From Balaenoptera acutorostrata (taxonomy: Eukaryota > Chordata > Mammalia > Artiodactyla > Balaenopteridae), in assembly GCF_949987535.1 (NCBI RefSeq), contig NC_080081.1:33830428-33894427 (forward strand): a stretch of DNA of 64,000 bases, written 5' to 3'. Position 1 is the first letter of the stretch. Each line of letters begins with the position of its first letter. Positions 34,991 to 47,659 of the stretch are shown piece after piece. The notes under the pieces were generated by a model. It saw only the letters and a list, made by a program, of their open reading frames with translations, made no database searches and was not told where the DNA came from. The position numbers and the translations under genes are program-made.

Positions 34991-36540
34991 AAGTTAATCT
35001 AACCCCAGATCTTATACATAATCCTCTGAGCCCCACTTGCTACTATATCTTTCACATTGAATAGAGCTGTGAATGCCTTTGGGTGCCTGGAGATGCCATG
35101 TCCACACATATTGTGGTTATAGATTAAATTCATTCACTCATTGAGCAAATATCTATTGGATTGAGGACAGCTCAGTCAATACAAATTGTGGTGAAAACGG
35201 AAGTTAATTAGCTGAGATAGATGTATATCCCAGAGCCAAGTGTTATTCAATGACACCTACCTTATACAAGTGTTCTTTGTACAAAACCCAAGACTCCACT
35301 TGCCATGAAGAGTGATGATATAGCTAAAAGTCAGAATCCAAGTTCGAAGAAACTCTTTTTTCAGTTTCTAGTTTGGTTAAATATAATTACTAAAATGCAA
35401 TATTATTAAAACAGAAATAAAGCCATAAGAGAAAGTAGAAAGATTATGATATATTCATCTAAGTAAAATATTGATGACTTCTGAAAGGAACACTGACAGA
35501 CTATAGGTAAAATCTGATTAGAAAATTAATGTCAGATACATTAGCCAGAGATGATCTCTCCATACTGATTTAAATTACAGTCTCTCCTAAATGTCAGTGT
35601 TCTTTCAGCCATACCGACCTTGATTCAGAGCAATACCTGACATTTGACTTCGTCCTCCTCCTCATTGTCCTCGGGAACCTATTTGTCTTTCCTTCCCTAA
35701 AGTCCAACTGTTTGTTCCCTCAAGATCATTATACTTTCTTCAACTTAAAAAAGAAAAAACTTAATTTTTCCCCACTAATTAAAATCATATACCCTAATAT
35801 GTGTCATTTACGTTATTTTGGAAATACACTATCACTTCTTGACATCAGTCACTAAGATGTATCTAGCAGTCAGTAAGACTCTACCTTGTAGAAGTTACAC
35901 AAAGTGAATTAACGGGAAATGTTACAAGATAAAACCTTCCCAATTTCATTTTCCCCTCTTTTTCTTAATATTTGGGGTTAATTTCATGAAGGAAAGAAAT
36001 TACACTTGCCCACAAATTGTCAGATGGATGTAGCCTTTCTTAGGTTTGCATGTTAAAATTTGAAAGCATAATGAGAAAAAAATTGAGATGGGACCAAATG
36101 ATCTTATGCCTCTCTCCCTCCGTTGTCTCCCCTTCCTCTGTTCTTTTTCTTCCCCTTCATCTCTCTCCCCTTTGTTCTTCTATTTATTAACCTCCTACAT
36201 GAAAAAGGCAATAACGTGAATAGATAAGGTAGAATAAATAGGTATGGCCCCCTAACACCACAATGTAAAAAAGACATCAACACTGATAAATAGATATGTG
36301 GTGATACACATGGGTACCCAGCAATGGTCTGAAAGAACTGTGTACTATTTCATGAGAAATACGCACTGCTCGTGAGTCTAAATAAAAGTGTTTTAACTAA
36401 ATACAATCCAGTGATTATCATGGTTCTTTCCATTCATTTCCTTTGCATAACAAATTACATCTTTTGTTATTCAATTATTCAAAATATTCTGAGAATCAGT
36501 TTCTACATATGTGAAATATTGGCATTGGACAGGTGGTATC
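34991..36540. other. Unassigned, with a pyrimidine-rich patch
   Basis: A C/T-rich patch lies at 36108-36182. No transposon or exon is recognised elsewhere in the interval. Confidence 0.4.
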
Positions 36541-36554
36541 TAAAGTTTTTTTCA

Positions 36555-36737
36555 AGGACCTACTGTATAGCACAGGCAACTATACTAAATATTTTGTAAC
36601 AACCTATAAGGGAAAAGAATCTGAAAAATAATATATAGAATATATATATGTATATATATGTGTATAACTGAATCACTTTGCTGTACACCTGAAACTAACA
36701 CAACGTTGTAAATCAACTATACTTCAATTAAAAAAAA
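36555..36737 (+). mobile_element. L1 3'-end insertion, ~180 bp
   Basis: 'cctactgtatagcacaggca', 'ttttgtaacaacctataagg', 'gaatcactttgctgtacacc', 'tgaaactaacacaacgttgt' and 'aaatcaactatacttcaatt' plus poly-A. A 14-bp TSD with one mismatch is taaagtttttttca at 36541-36554 and taaagttcttttca at 36738-36751. Confidence 0.93.
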
Positions 36738-36751
36738 TAAAGTTCTTTTCA

Positions 36752-39559
36752 GATCTAAAATACTGTGACAATGAAACATCTCATAAAACATCTGGTGTCC
36801 ATACATGCTGCTCTTTTTTTTTTGCATTATGCATCCATGTTTCTACTCTCATAAGAATTACCTTTACCCCCAAATCTTAGGGTGTTTTTCAATTCCTGTT
36901 TCCTTGGGAATGACAAGGCATGGAATCTCCCAGCTTTAGGTCTTCCAAATTTCAGAGAAAATACACAGAGTGCCTAATTCCTGGTCATATTTAATAATAT
37001 AGAGCCTGAACTCTACTATTAGAGAATCACTGCCACATTTCTCCCCACTGAAGATCATTCACGGAGAGGTGTGAATTTGGCTTGAAAGATAGGGCAACTT
37101 GATCTGATTTTAGCTCCAGGATGGTTTAGGGGCATCTTGCATTAACCCAGTGGGAAATAGAACAAAGAAACAAGTTTACAACTGAGGAGAAGGATGTCTC
37201 AAAAGAGATATATAAGAGACAGAGTTTTATTTAGTTTTCCTTTTATATTATAATATGTTTGATAAATCCTTTAAACTTTTAAGCAAATAGCATATAGCGT
37301 GGATGATAAAAATCTAACCTTGCCTGTTTCAGCAAAGATTCAAGATACTTTACAAAGATTTCAGATTCAGCAAAACACAAAAGGCATTTCAATAAGCATT
37401 TTCTCTTAATTGTTAAGCACATGTACCCACAAAATTACATTTATTTTTTGATCATTTAAGCTAATTTATCAAAATTCACTTAATGGGACAACTTTAAAAT
37501 CTAAGAAGCCCTGTGAGTTCATTTTCCCAATACAAATAAAATATATTCACTTTGAAACTGGAACACGATATTTTCCCGAGAAATTAATTCTACATTTAGA
37601 AGATTCTGCAGAAAACGAACTATGGTTTTAATAAGGGTCCTGAAATTCACTGACATGTGAATGTCCCCATATTAGAGTACAGCTTACATTCATTAGGTGT
37701 GTGACTGAATTTCCTGTTTAATTTTAGGTTAATGAAATAAATACTTTAATATAGCTCTCTATTTTTTTCTAATCCTGATATTTTATGAATGAACAGGGCA
37801 GCAATCCAAGTTCTGGGCCTCTCACACAGGGTCAGAAGGCTAGAATTACTTAGTAGACCGTTCATTCCACTTTGAGGACAAAGGAAGTTGCACAAAATAT
37901 TTTGGTAATAACAGAAATACAATGAAGAAGTCTTGTAAGACAAACCAGGGTGTTCTCTGCTGAAGGGACAGTTCACCGTAAAACCCAAGAGGAGACTGTC
38001 AAATGGGTGCAGTGATCTCTTTTGGGGACTTAAGAATGAGTGGCCTCCCTAAGTTATGAGGACAAAGTGAAATGACACCTTTGCAGTTTCCAACAGCTCA
38101 GAAGACTCCACTTTGACATTTCATTTTACCTTGGCCAACAACTGCAATGAAAAATAGCCCAGACACATTATAGGATATGCCCTTATGCATGATATTTTGT
38201 ATCAGATATATCAGTCACATTGCAAAGGACTTAGATCAACTTAAAAAAAATAAAACCCAATAGAATGATTACAGTCGCTGCCTAGAATGACAAGTATTAT
38301 CAACAAAAATTAATCAGGCGCATCTTTTAGTGAACTCAATTAATAATGTGCAACAACAGGGTCTCTTTTCTTAAGATGAAAATTAATTAGTGGAGGGAAG
38401 GTCACTTGGAGATGCTGACATCACTCATCAGAATGCTCTGGCAGCTCTAATTATTTGTCTTCCAGGCTTGGGTGATCAGAAATTATTGCAATACCTGAGC
38501 AACATTTTGAAAAAGCTTTGTGCATGGCTCTTTTAATTAGACCTGGTATTTGATTAATGCAGTGGAAGCGTTTAGATCAGCCTCTTATCATTGAGTGACT
38601 TAGAAGTTTTAGGTAATTATACTGTGTGAGACAGGGTCACTGAAGAGGTTTGGAATCTATATATTTTTATTATTAACAGAGTTATAATGTTAAATTAGAT
38701 TTATCTTTCTCTTTTAAGCACTCCGTTCATTGCCAAGCCAGATAAGGTATGGGATAGAATTTTATGAATTCATATTTCAAGAATTTTTTTTTTCTTATTT
38801 TGCCTCTCAACTAAAATAACCATGCTTGGAGTTTTAGAATTGAACAACTTAATTTGAAAATCTTTAAGGACTTCACCTTAAATGAAGTAGGATGTAGGAC
38901 AACATCTCAAAAGATGAATATAATCGTTATGTCAAAACTCAACGTTAAGAAAATTCAGTTAGGGTCTTTTGTGTACAGATGTTGCAGGCTCATAATGTGA
39001 ATATAGAGACAAACTATCTTGGGAAAATAGACCAGGAAAAAATATCGTAACACAGTCAACGTTGATATGAATGTACTTATTTCATGAGTTGAATAATTGC
39101 ATTTCTAAATTTTGGAGGTTTAAAAAATACGTGATAAAACTTGGCTGTATTAACTATGTAATTGTTTAATATTTGGGGGTTTTTAATGCAATTTACATGG
39201 TATTCTTAACAATGGTAACTTTAAGCTGATGTTCACATAGTGTATTAAATGTCAGCTATGGTTTTGGCTACAGGTTTCTTCAAAGACCACAGGATGAAGT
39301 GGAATTAGGGTAAATTTTATAATAACATTTTTATCTGCAGGGGGACATATTCGAATCTTTAAAACTACAAAGTAGCAAATGTTCACAAGGGGCTGGCAGG
39401 GATATACTTTCTGGGCAAAGGAGGAATAAGTAGCTAATAGACCCCAAATTTGGGCCTTTCAATTTTGCTGCCCACTTACTCAGTGACCTAATAGTATGGG
39501 TATATATACACGCACATCTATTTTCAAGAATATAGCTTATTTTATGTACTATTTTTGAT
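36752..39559. other. Repeat-poor AT-rich block
   Basis: No transposon that I can recognise across about 2.8 kb. Bases 38260-38650 contain several TAATTA/ATTA cores within an uninterrupted unique sequence, which would suit a conserved regulatory element, but conservation cannot be judged from one sequence. Confidence 0.35.
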
Positions 39560-39830
39560 CCAATTAGAGAAGCAGCATGGGGTAGTAAAAGGCACTTGGC
39601 TTTAGATCAAAGAAACCTGGGGTGAAATCTTGACTTTGCTGTTTAACATCTGTGTGATCATGGGTGAGTTGCTCAATCTCTCTGGAAATCAGTGTCTTCA
39701 CCTGTAAATGGAGAACATAGCCCTAATCTCATGGGCAGTTAGGAAAATTAAATGAGATAATGTATTTGGAAATGCTTACTATAGTGATCAAAATACTGCA
39801 GGAGTTCAATACATGTTAATTCCATTCACA
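39560..39830 (+). mobile_element. MIR SINE, near full length
   Basis: 'agcagcatggggtagtaaaa', 'caaagaaacctggggtgaaa', 'tgtgtgatcatgggtgagtt', 'gtgtcttcacctgtaaatgg' and 'ggaaaattaaatgagataat' follow MIR from the tRNA-like head to the tail. Confidence 0.85.
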
Positions 39831-41079
39831 ATCTTGGACACTGACGTTTTGATGTCTTTCAGTTATTTGTAAAAGGGTCTACCTGGTTTGCATGATTTTC
39901 AGTTTAATAGATCAACCTGATGGACTCTATTTAAAAACAGTAACTATACCCTTAAAATCAACAACTTGAGGATATTTATATACCTTAAATGTATAGCTTA
40001 TATAATCCAGTTAATGATCTATACTGGAATTGTCTGGGATGTAGAAATAATGAAAAATAAAGTAACTTGTCCTATACTCACTGGTAAAACATTTTGGATA
40101 CTTATTTCTACTGATGAATTATGCATGCAAAGGCCAAATGAGGCACACTGATTTATTTTCCCTCTTTTATGCCTTGATTTTCAGGCTGTGTGCAAAGCAG
40201 TGTATATTTTTTTCTGTCCTGCACTCCCACTGACTATATAATTCTCCTGGGGCTCTTCAAGTGGAGGAGACACGCAGCTCTGCTCACGGATGGCAGGTTG
40301 GCCTGTAAAGCCAAGGTAGTGAGCGGGCATTTGGGAGAAAACATTTTAAAATTAGTGTCAGATGTGGAATTGTTATGCGGAAGTACAACATCTCCACTCA
40401 GATGTCAATTCCATTCACACTTCTATTATACCTCTCAAAACCCCACCATTTAAAAATCTATGAAAACACATCTTAAAAACTTCAAATTACAACTACTGTG
40501 TAGACATGTAAAATATTGACCCTAGATAACTTAAAAAAATCTAACAAATATTAATATAGCATTTACTCTGTGCCAGGCATTATTCTAGGTCCTTAATGAG
40601 AAAGAAAACCCAAAATTAGGAACAGCATGCTGTTTCCAGAAGGCAACAGAGAGCAATAAATAAGAAAAAAATGCCTTAAAAACATATGTTTGACAACCTT
40701 ACATACCAATCGGTATTATGCTGTGTCACCTGCCCCACAATGATGCGAAATGTCAAATCGTTAGCTGTCATCGAGAGGAAGGTTTTCTGTTGTCATCCCC
40801 GTTCAGATTTTCTGGTTAGAGGACCACTTCCACTGGGAAAAGGTGATGTGTTATTGGCTGACTCCAGCCACTGCTGATGCTCTTGTGTACATTTGTAGAG
40901 TCCCCAGAGATATGGGGACTCTCTCTAGCATCTTTCTTCTTCTGTTTCCACTCACTTCCAGATCTACGGGATGGGCTGTGCTCTGCTCCGCTGTGCCCGT
41001 AGCACAAGGTGGAGAAGCGAGGGCCACAAGACTTGGAGTCTGGAGAAGTGGCTTAATGTCCTCCTCCTATCACTAATCC
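39831..41079. other. Mostly unassigned; MIR fragment at ~40548-40600
   Basis: 'tatagcatttactctgtgcc' and 'aggcattattctaggtcctt' at 40555-40595 are the end of a reverse MIR. The rest is unassigned. Confidence 0.4.
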
Positions 41080-41215
41080 ACATCTTTAAGCTCTTTAAGG
41101 TCATGTTTAGCTCTGTAATACTAGGGATATGTGTCTATTAGATTGGGAGTTTATCAACATCAACAACTATGTCTAATTCATGTTTGCATCTCTAGTGATA
41201 AAGGAAGAAAGGTGG
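41080..41215 (+). mobile_element. L2 3'-end fragment
   Basis: 'attgggagtttatcaacatc' and 'aacaactatgtctaattcat' plus 'gtttgcatctctagtg' follow the L2 3' end. Confidence 0.5.
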
Positions 41216-43933
41216 GAGATAAAATTTCCCACCCGGGGCAAAGCTTCCTTCTACCTTTCCTCACCCTGTTTACTTGATGTAGCTCTAACTTCCTATTCAA
41301 AGGGTAGATAATTCCCTGTATTATGACAACCAGTACATTTTATTGCTAGAGAAATTAATACAAAGAGATCATCAGCCTATGGTACCATGACCAACACCCC
41401 ATTTCAATGCAGATTGAAACTTCTTTTCAACATTCTTTTCCAAGTAATTTTCCAAAAATACAACCACCAGTTCTTAAAAGTGGGGAACATATTTTGTTAG
41501 CCAGCATTTCAGTCATTTTATTATAGAAATCACTTCAGATCCTTGCCAATTCTATGAAATTTGATTAGCTCCTAAGAGTATGAATTGAAGGTTCTTACTA
41601 AACATTGTCAAAGGGAGAAAAGTTGGAAAAGTATTGCATATAAAAGAAACAAAATATCACTGAAAAGATAATACACTTATAAGGCTCTAAAATGAGAATT
41701 TTCAGAGTACTGTTTTAGGGACATTCATGTCGATTGGTTATTCAATGCTGCAAACCCTGGCTGGCTATGGGAATTTAGACAAGCTGCTTCACCCCCAGTG
41801 CCAGGTACCTTATTTATAAACTGAGCATGTGCAGAGAAGAGCTACCTGGGCTCTGCAACTTGTTGGTTCAAGATCCTAAAAATGGTACTCAAGTAACCTG
41901 GAGGGTTGCAAAAATCACAAGTCTTCTCCTAAGAGAAAGACTCTCACATCCAAACTGCAAAGTGAGCTGAGATTTCCTACAGCATCTATTTGTCTACTGT
42001 AGGTAAATTGTAAGATCATTCAAAATTCAGTGATGTCTTAAAAATATCCTATTTTATTTACAAGTGAGTCATCCTTTCCTTCATTCCCTCTAATTGTGTG
42101 AATGACAATTAGAAAGAACTTCCCCTAGGATTATTTATCAAACAGATCTACATTTATCCACCTAACTTGCCTGCAAGTTTTAAATACATCATTTAAAGCT
42201 GGGTAGACTTGAGGTATTTTCAGATTTGAAGTAAAATATGATACTTTTGAAAAGATTCTATTATCAATTGCTGGAATTTGTATTAATTTATAGCATTTGA
42301 AGCAAATTATAATAAACAAGCCCTTTAATTCTTAGCATCATACATCTTATTGTCTCCATGACCTGATGAGTAACTGATTAAATTAGCAGAACCTTTCTCT
42401 GCATTGAGACATGGGGAGTTATTGGCAATAGTATATATCATTTCTTAACGAATTCCTCTGTGATTTTTCTTAAGCCTGTTCATCTGATTCTATTCAATCA
42501 ATAGAAAATGTTTGTAAGAAAAATATTGCTAGTAAATTCTTATTCTTTCTCAGGACACGTCATAGTTTAACTTGTCAGAAGTCTTTCCATGTATACACAA
42601 TAAGACATTTCTGTTTGACAAATATAAGGATGCCCAAGTTGTTTTGTCAAATGCATCACCTCAAGCTAGATAGCTAACGATACGCATTTGATCACCTTGC
42701 CAACTGTTTTAAATAGAGAAACAAAGGAAACTACACATGTGGATTAAAACTGATTAGCATTGTACCCTAAAGCAATTAAATAAATATTAGAAGAAACTCC
42801 CACAGCCCTTTGTTTTGCTATACGGGGCTCAGCTGTGCTCCTTCTAACCCTAACTACATCACTTCAAATTACCAGTAAATTAACAGAGGAACACTTTCAA
42901 CCTCAGAGCAGCTTTGATCCAAATAGTCTTTAAATGCCATTTCTGTTCCTATTAACCTAAAGATCGGCATGGCAGATATTTTCTTCATGCTGCCCAGCAG
43001 TCTAGGGCATTAACGGCGAAGTTGTGACAGCACTTTTCATGATGATTTATGATTCCGTGTTTAACTTGATTACGCCAATGCTGACTCCGAATACTATTTC
43101 AATTAGTGCACAGAAGGTCACATCACAAATATTCCTCTATAATCTATTCCTATTAACACTAATACACAGAGTAACCAAATCTTTTCACCCTTGTTGATTC
43201 ACATCATCCATAGCCCTAACTGCAGGCTTGTTTACCCGTTTACTGCTTTGGACACTTCCGAAATGGTAATTTTCACTCCTTTGAGTATCATTAATAGCTG
43301 TACGATGACATGGGGAATAAAGCATCTCTCTGCTGGCATTTGTGCATTAATGATTATCAAAGTCTCAGATTTATTAAACAGGAGGTATGCTTTCTAAAAT
43401 GCCTGTCTAAAGCATTATTTCATGACCAATTACTAAATAAACATACAAAAGATTTTTTAGGGAAATGAACCTGGCTTCCGCCTGAAATCAATTTTAGCCA
43501 CAACTTTCTCTCATTATTGCTCCCTTAAAGACTTCAGGGAATTGCTCCTGGATAGATGTAACCAATCATAATCCAGTTTCCTTTTTTTGAATAATTTCTA
43601 CATCTAATCATTGGGGAAAACAGAGACTATTGGGTCATCATGTCTTTCTTTTCTACCTGAAAAGTGCTTATCAAACAGTCCCTGTGGTACAAAATTAAGA
43701 CTGCAAAGAGGAGTGGAGTTTTACTGAAAAAAAGTTTTCAATTTGTCCAAAGGTTAGAGTGAAACCAACTGCTAGAGACAAAATCCACACATCATTTAAA
43801 CAATTAGTGAGGAATGTTCAAAGACTTTATGTTCAAAGTGCACACAATTTGTATTTTAAGTCGTATGTGGAAGGAATCTAGACTTAAAGTTAATTAACAA
43901 TAAACCAAGAGGGCTTCATCGCAGACATTTAAC
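41216..43933. other. Transposon-free stretch
   Basis: About 2.7 kb with no transposon that I can recognise, on either strand. Many TAAT/ATTA cores. Bases 42960-43150 are unusual for this window in keeping several CpGs ('taacggcgaagttg', 'gattacgccaatgc', 'gactccgaatac'). Candidate constrained non-coding DNA; no exon seen. Confidence 0.35.
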
Positions 43934-44015
43934 TGTGCGCGGGGAGGCCGGCGTCCAGCGGAGAGCGTGGCGGGAACTGGGAGTGCGGGCGTGGAATGTC
44001 ACAGCGCTCAGTAGG
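43934..44015. promoter_or_regulatory. Small CpG cluster
   Basis: About 80 bp with roughly 11 CpG dinucleotides and high GC, in an otherwise AT-rich, CpG-poor region. Too short for a CpG island by usual criteria. It stands next to a perfect CRE. It could be a small promoter or enhancer core, or a foreign insertion. Confidence 0.45.
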
Positions 44016-44043
44016 TCCCCAGTAACTGCCTTATTAACAACGA

Positions 44044-44051
44044 TGACGTCA
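44044..44051. promoter_or_regulatory. Perfect CRE palindrome TGACGTCA
   Basis: The full 8-bp CREB/ATF site lies 29 bp after the CpG cluster. A TATTAAAG TATA-like element follows at 44062-44069. The spacing would fit a core promoter, but no transcript evidence is available. Confidence 0.5.
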
Positions 44052-44070
44052 GCCTTGCAAAATATTAAAG

Positions 44071-44426
44071 GGGCCCTGTTCCCGTGGCTTGCTTTTTCTT
44101 GTTTTTAGTGACCTGAAAAACATTTTTTATAACAAGGTATTTACAAAAGAAAAAAAAAAAAAAGCAGTAGCATTATTTCACAACCCACTATCACCAATTC
44201 ACTGGCAATCTTGCTTTCAGGGATTCTCCAGCAATCAAACACCATAGTCATATTCCTCTCACAGCTGATTTTACTGAGTTTTCATGAGATATTCAATAGA
44301 AGCTTAGTGCCTATGGGGGTGTGGGGAAACAGCTTTCCTTTTTTGGTGGGAGAGGCTGAATTTGCATGAGTATGGCAGTTTGTAAAAGTCAAAGCAACCG
44401 GTGGAATTTGTAAAAATATCAATTGT
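44071..44426. other. Unassigned
   Basis: Holds a poly-A run at 44150-44163 and no recognised element up to the L1 target site. Confidence 0.4.
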
Positions 44427-44444
44427 CATGGACTTCTTTCTTTT

Positions 44445-45168
44445 TTTAACTTTTTTTTTTTAAATTGAAGTATAGTTGATTTACAATGTTGTGTTAGTTT
44501 CTGGTGTACAGCAAAGTGATTCAGTTATATACATATATTCTTTTCCATTATTATTACAGGATATTGAACATAGTTCCCTGAGCTGTACAGTAAGTCTTTG
44601 TTATCTATTTTATGTACAATAGTTTGTATCTGTTAATCCCAAACTCCTAATTTATCCCTCCCCCACCCCCCTTCCCCCTTTGGTAACCATAAGTTTATTT
44701 TCTGTCTGTGAGTCTGTTTCTGTTTTGTACATCAGTTCATTTGTATCGTATTTTTTTTAAACTTATCCCCCTTTTTTAAAAAAATTAATTAATTTATTAT
44801 TTATTTTTGGCTCTGTTGGGTCTTCGTTTCTGCGCGAGGGCTTTCTCTAGTTGCGGCAAGCAGGGGCCACTCTTGATCGCGGTGCGCGGGCCTCTCACTA
44901 TCGCGGCCTCTCTTGTTGCAGAGCACAGGCTCCAGACGCGCAGGCTCAGTAGTTGTGGCTCACGGGCCCAGTTGCTCCGCGGCATGTGGGATCTTCCCAG
45001 ACCAGGGCTCGAACCCGTGTCCCCTGCATCAGCAGGCAGATTCTCAACCACTGCACCACCAGGGAAGCCCCCTGTATTGTATTTTTGATTCCACATATAA
45101 ACGATATCATATGATTTTTAATCTTACTCTGTCTGACTTCACTTAGTATGATAATCTCTGGGCCCATC
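44445..45168 (-). mobile_element. 5'-truncated L1 interrupted by a SINE
   Basis: Reversed L1 3' UTR ('aaattgaagtatagttgatt', 'tgagctgtacagtaagtctt', 'tctgttaatcccaaactcct', 'gagtctgtttctgttttgta') runs to 44755. It resumes after the SINE at 45087 ('gattccacatataaacgata', 'ctgacttcacttagtatgat', 'aatctctgggcccatc'). An 18-bp TSD with two mismatches, catggacttctttctttt at 44427-44444 and catggccttatttctttt at 45169-45186, brackets the whole composite. On the minus strand the 45087-45168 part encodes an ORF2 tail remnant (GPEIIILSEVRQSK). Confidence 0.93.
44756..45072 (-). mobile_element. CHR-type SINE nested in L1
   Basis: A-rich tail at left, 'tgttgggtcttcgtttctgc', 'ccagttgctccgcggcatgt', and head 'caccagggaagccc' at right. 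A 14-bp TSD of L1 sequence with one mismatch, tgtatcgtattttt at 44742-44755 and tgtattgtattttt at 45073-45086, shows insertion into an already resident L1. The open frames across it are SINE artefacts. Confidence 0.96.
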
Positions 45169-45186
45169 CATGGCCTTATTTCTTTT

Positions 45187-45856
45187 CAGTGTTTTTATAC
45201 AATTCCTCCACACACCACTTCAGCAAAAGTAGGCAGCTAGCCAATACTGATTATGTATCAATCCATCCGTTTGTCCCCATGCACCCACACACTTACGTCT
45301 CTTCACAGTTCCTTTCCTACTATCCACCCTTTTCCCTAGACTGGATTGACCTGTCAGGCCCACGTCCTATATTCCAAAGGGATTCATCATCTCCCACTAG
45401 CCATTTCTAGACTATTAACTGACAAATAAGATAGTACTCCACACTGAATCAACACGTGACCCCCATCTATAGATTTAAAAAGGGAATCTTGGAGAATATA
45501 AAACAAAAACTACACTAGTAAAGTGATGTAGGTAGGGGTAACAATTTGTGGATGAGGGTGCTGCTAGATAATTCCTGTAACCCAACAAAGCAGTTATCTG
45601 TTTCATCTGTAAAGCTTTCCCTGCTCTTTGGGATGCTAGAGACACGAAAACTACAGGCCTAGAAGGATGCAGTCTTGTCTCGGAGAGGTGCATGTCTAGT
45701 CTTACATAAAGAGGATTCCCAAAGCTGAAGGGAAAATTGACTGCAACTCATAAATATCCAACTGTCTGTTACTTTTGTGTTACAAAGTTAACACCCCAAA
45801 CCTGAAAAGCTGGGAAGAAATCATCCCGTATGACCTTGTACCTAAAGGTACAGCGT
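45187..45856. other. Unassigned non-coding stretch
   Basis: No named repeat. No exon recognised. Confidence 0.4.
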
Positions 45857-46045
45857 ACGGTGCCTGGCACATCATAGATGCTCAAGGAGAATTAGTTTTC
45901 TTCCTCCCATCCTCTCTATTGCTTCTTACTCTCCCTCTCTCACTCCCCCTACCCTGGACTCAACTTTCAAAGGTGAAGTGTCCAGAAATGAAAGCCAGTT
46001 AGTCTGGAGGTGTGCATTCTCTAATCCCCCTACCCCAAGGTAAAC
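45857..46045 (+). repeat. Dispersed repeat, copy A of an inverted pair
   Basis: Opens with an L2/MIR-like 3' end ('ggtgcctggcacatcataga'), then a polypyrimidine run, then 'ccctaccctggactcaactt', 'tcaaaggtgaagtgtccaga' and 'ggaggtgtgcattctctaat'. The reverse complement of 49085-49277 matches it in the same order. Family not identified. Confidence 0.7.
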
Positions 46046-47659
46046 CTTCACCATGGTTCATGTCAAAACAGCGAATAGTTGGTTGCAAAGATTTTTAAAT
46101 AAAGGATTCACTTTCCATTCCAGTACTGGAATGCTGATTGAAAACTTATTTAAGAGTAGAGGGAAACATCCAGAAGGGGGTGGGGGGAAAGAATTCCATA
46201 CCAGGGTAGCAAAGTGGGAGAGAAAATCATCTCATTTTTCTTTGTTGCCTGAAGACACACTTAAGGGGGCTTAAGTATGGACTGGCAAAGATGAATGAAC
46301 CTCCTTATTGTTGCATTAATAGGATAGTTAGAGTTAAGGATCAGTGAACATTTATTCTTATAATAAAAGCTTTCTTTAGGTTTCCATATAAATGTACTTC
46401 TTTGTATAATAGTATCTGTGTAGTAATCATAAGTGATGCTCAGCTTACACGTCTGAGTGATTAGGGAATAGTTATAAATTTTTATATGCACATATCTGTA
46501 TCTCCATGTGGAGATAGCCTGCCTTCCTTTTACAGGTGATTCATAAAAGGGTTGTAATGGGAAAGATCCACTTCAAATGAAAGGTTCAGCTGTTACATCT
46601 AGATTGAGAGCGATCACAGAGATTAGCCCCTTGCCCTGAGTAATTTATAAAAGGCAAATGAGGGACTGGTGGCCATGAAAATAAATATAATTAACCCACT
46701 TAGAAAAACCTTCACCCTTGTTACAGACGGCTTCTGCTCGATCAGACCGACTAGAGTCACACGCAAATAAAGAGAAAGATTCCAAGATTTTAAAGTTTCT
46801 TGCTAATTTCTTCATAAAGAATTGGACCGTAGAAGAATAGGCCCATTTTTCAAACTCTGAATAGGCACCTCATGTATATGAGCCAGTTCATAATTTTTGC
46901 ACAGATGTCGTACTCCATGGGATATAAAAACAAACTAAAGATAGCTGGCCATAGAATGTGTAGATATATCATTGTTACAGATGCTCGGTGAAGCTCGCGC
47001 ACTTTTTCCCCCCAAACAAATCTCAAATCTACATATTTCAAAGATAGAAATTTCTCATTTGTTATTCTTGGACATGCTCTTTTATTTTTTTTTTAAATGA
47101 ATTTTTAAAAAGTTCCAGGCCCACAAAACTGGCATGAAACTGACACGGCTGGAGAAGCAGCTCATCCCCTACACAAAGAAGATGCAACAAAGACAGTGTG
47201 TGTTTCTGACACTGCCTATGAGAGCCTGCTTAGTGAGAACGAAGTGTCCTCCCCAATGAATTCAGGCTTTTGGCTCGGCCATTTGAAGTCTTGTTCGCTG
47301 ACAAAGAGCCCACAAATGTTACTGGCATATGTAATTTACTGCGACTCTTCCTTTCAGGCCTGGAACACACAACAGTGCATTACTTAGATCTGGGTGGAAG
47401 AGGGGAAAATCTTTCCTAGGTGGGTCTTCCAGTGTGTGTGCACAAGTGATTCATTTGAGCAGAACTGCTCTCTCAGTGGGCTGATGAAATTATGTGACCG
47501 CCTCTCCGCTATGTTTCTACAATCCCCGCCTGGGGATTTGAGGACAGCTGCTTTGTAAAAGGGAGAATGTCAAATATTGATTATAATCCTTCCCGCAGGA
47601 AACACCCTAACAGGAAATGCCCAAGTGGCATTTTGGTGGCAGAATATTATTCTTACAGG
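46046..47659. other. Unassigned non-coding stretch
   Basis: No transposon recognised. Bases 47110-47390 are repeat-free and carry a 63-codon plus frame without recognisable motifs. Confidence 0.4.
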
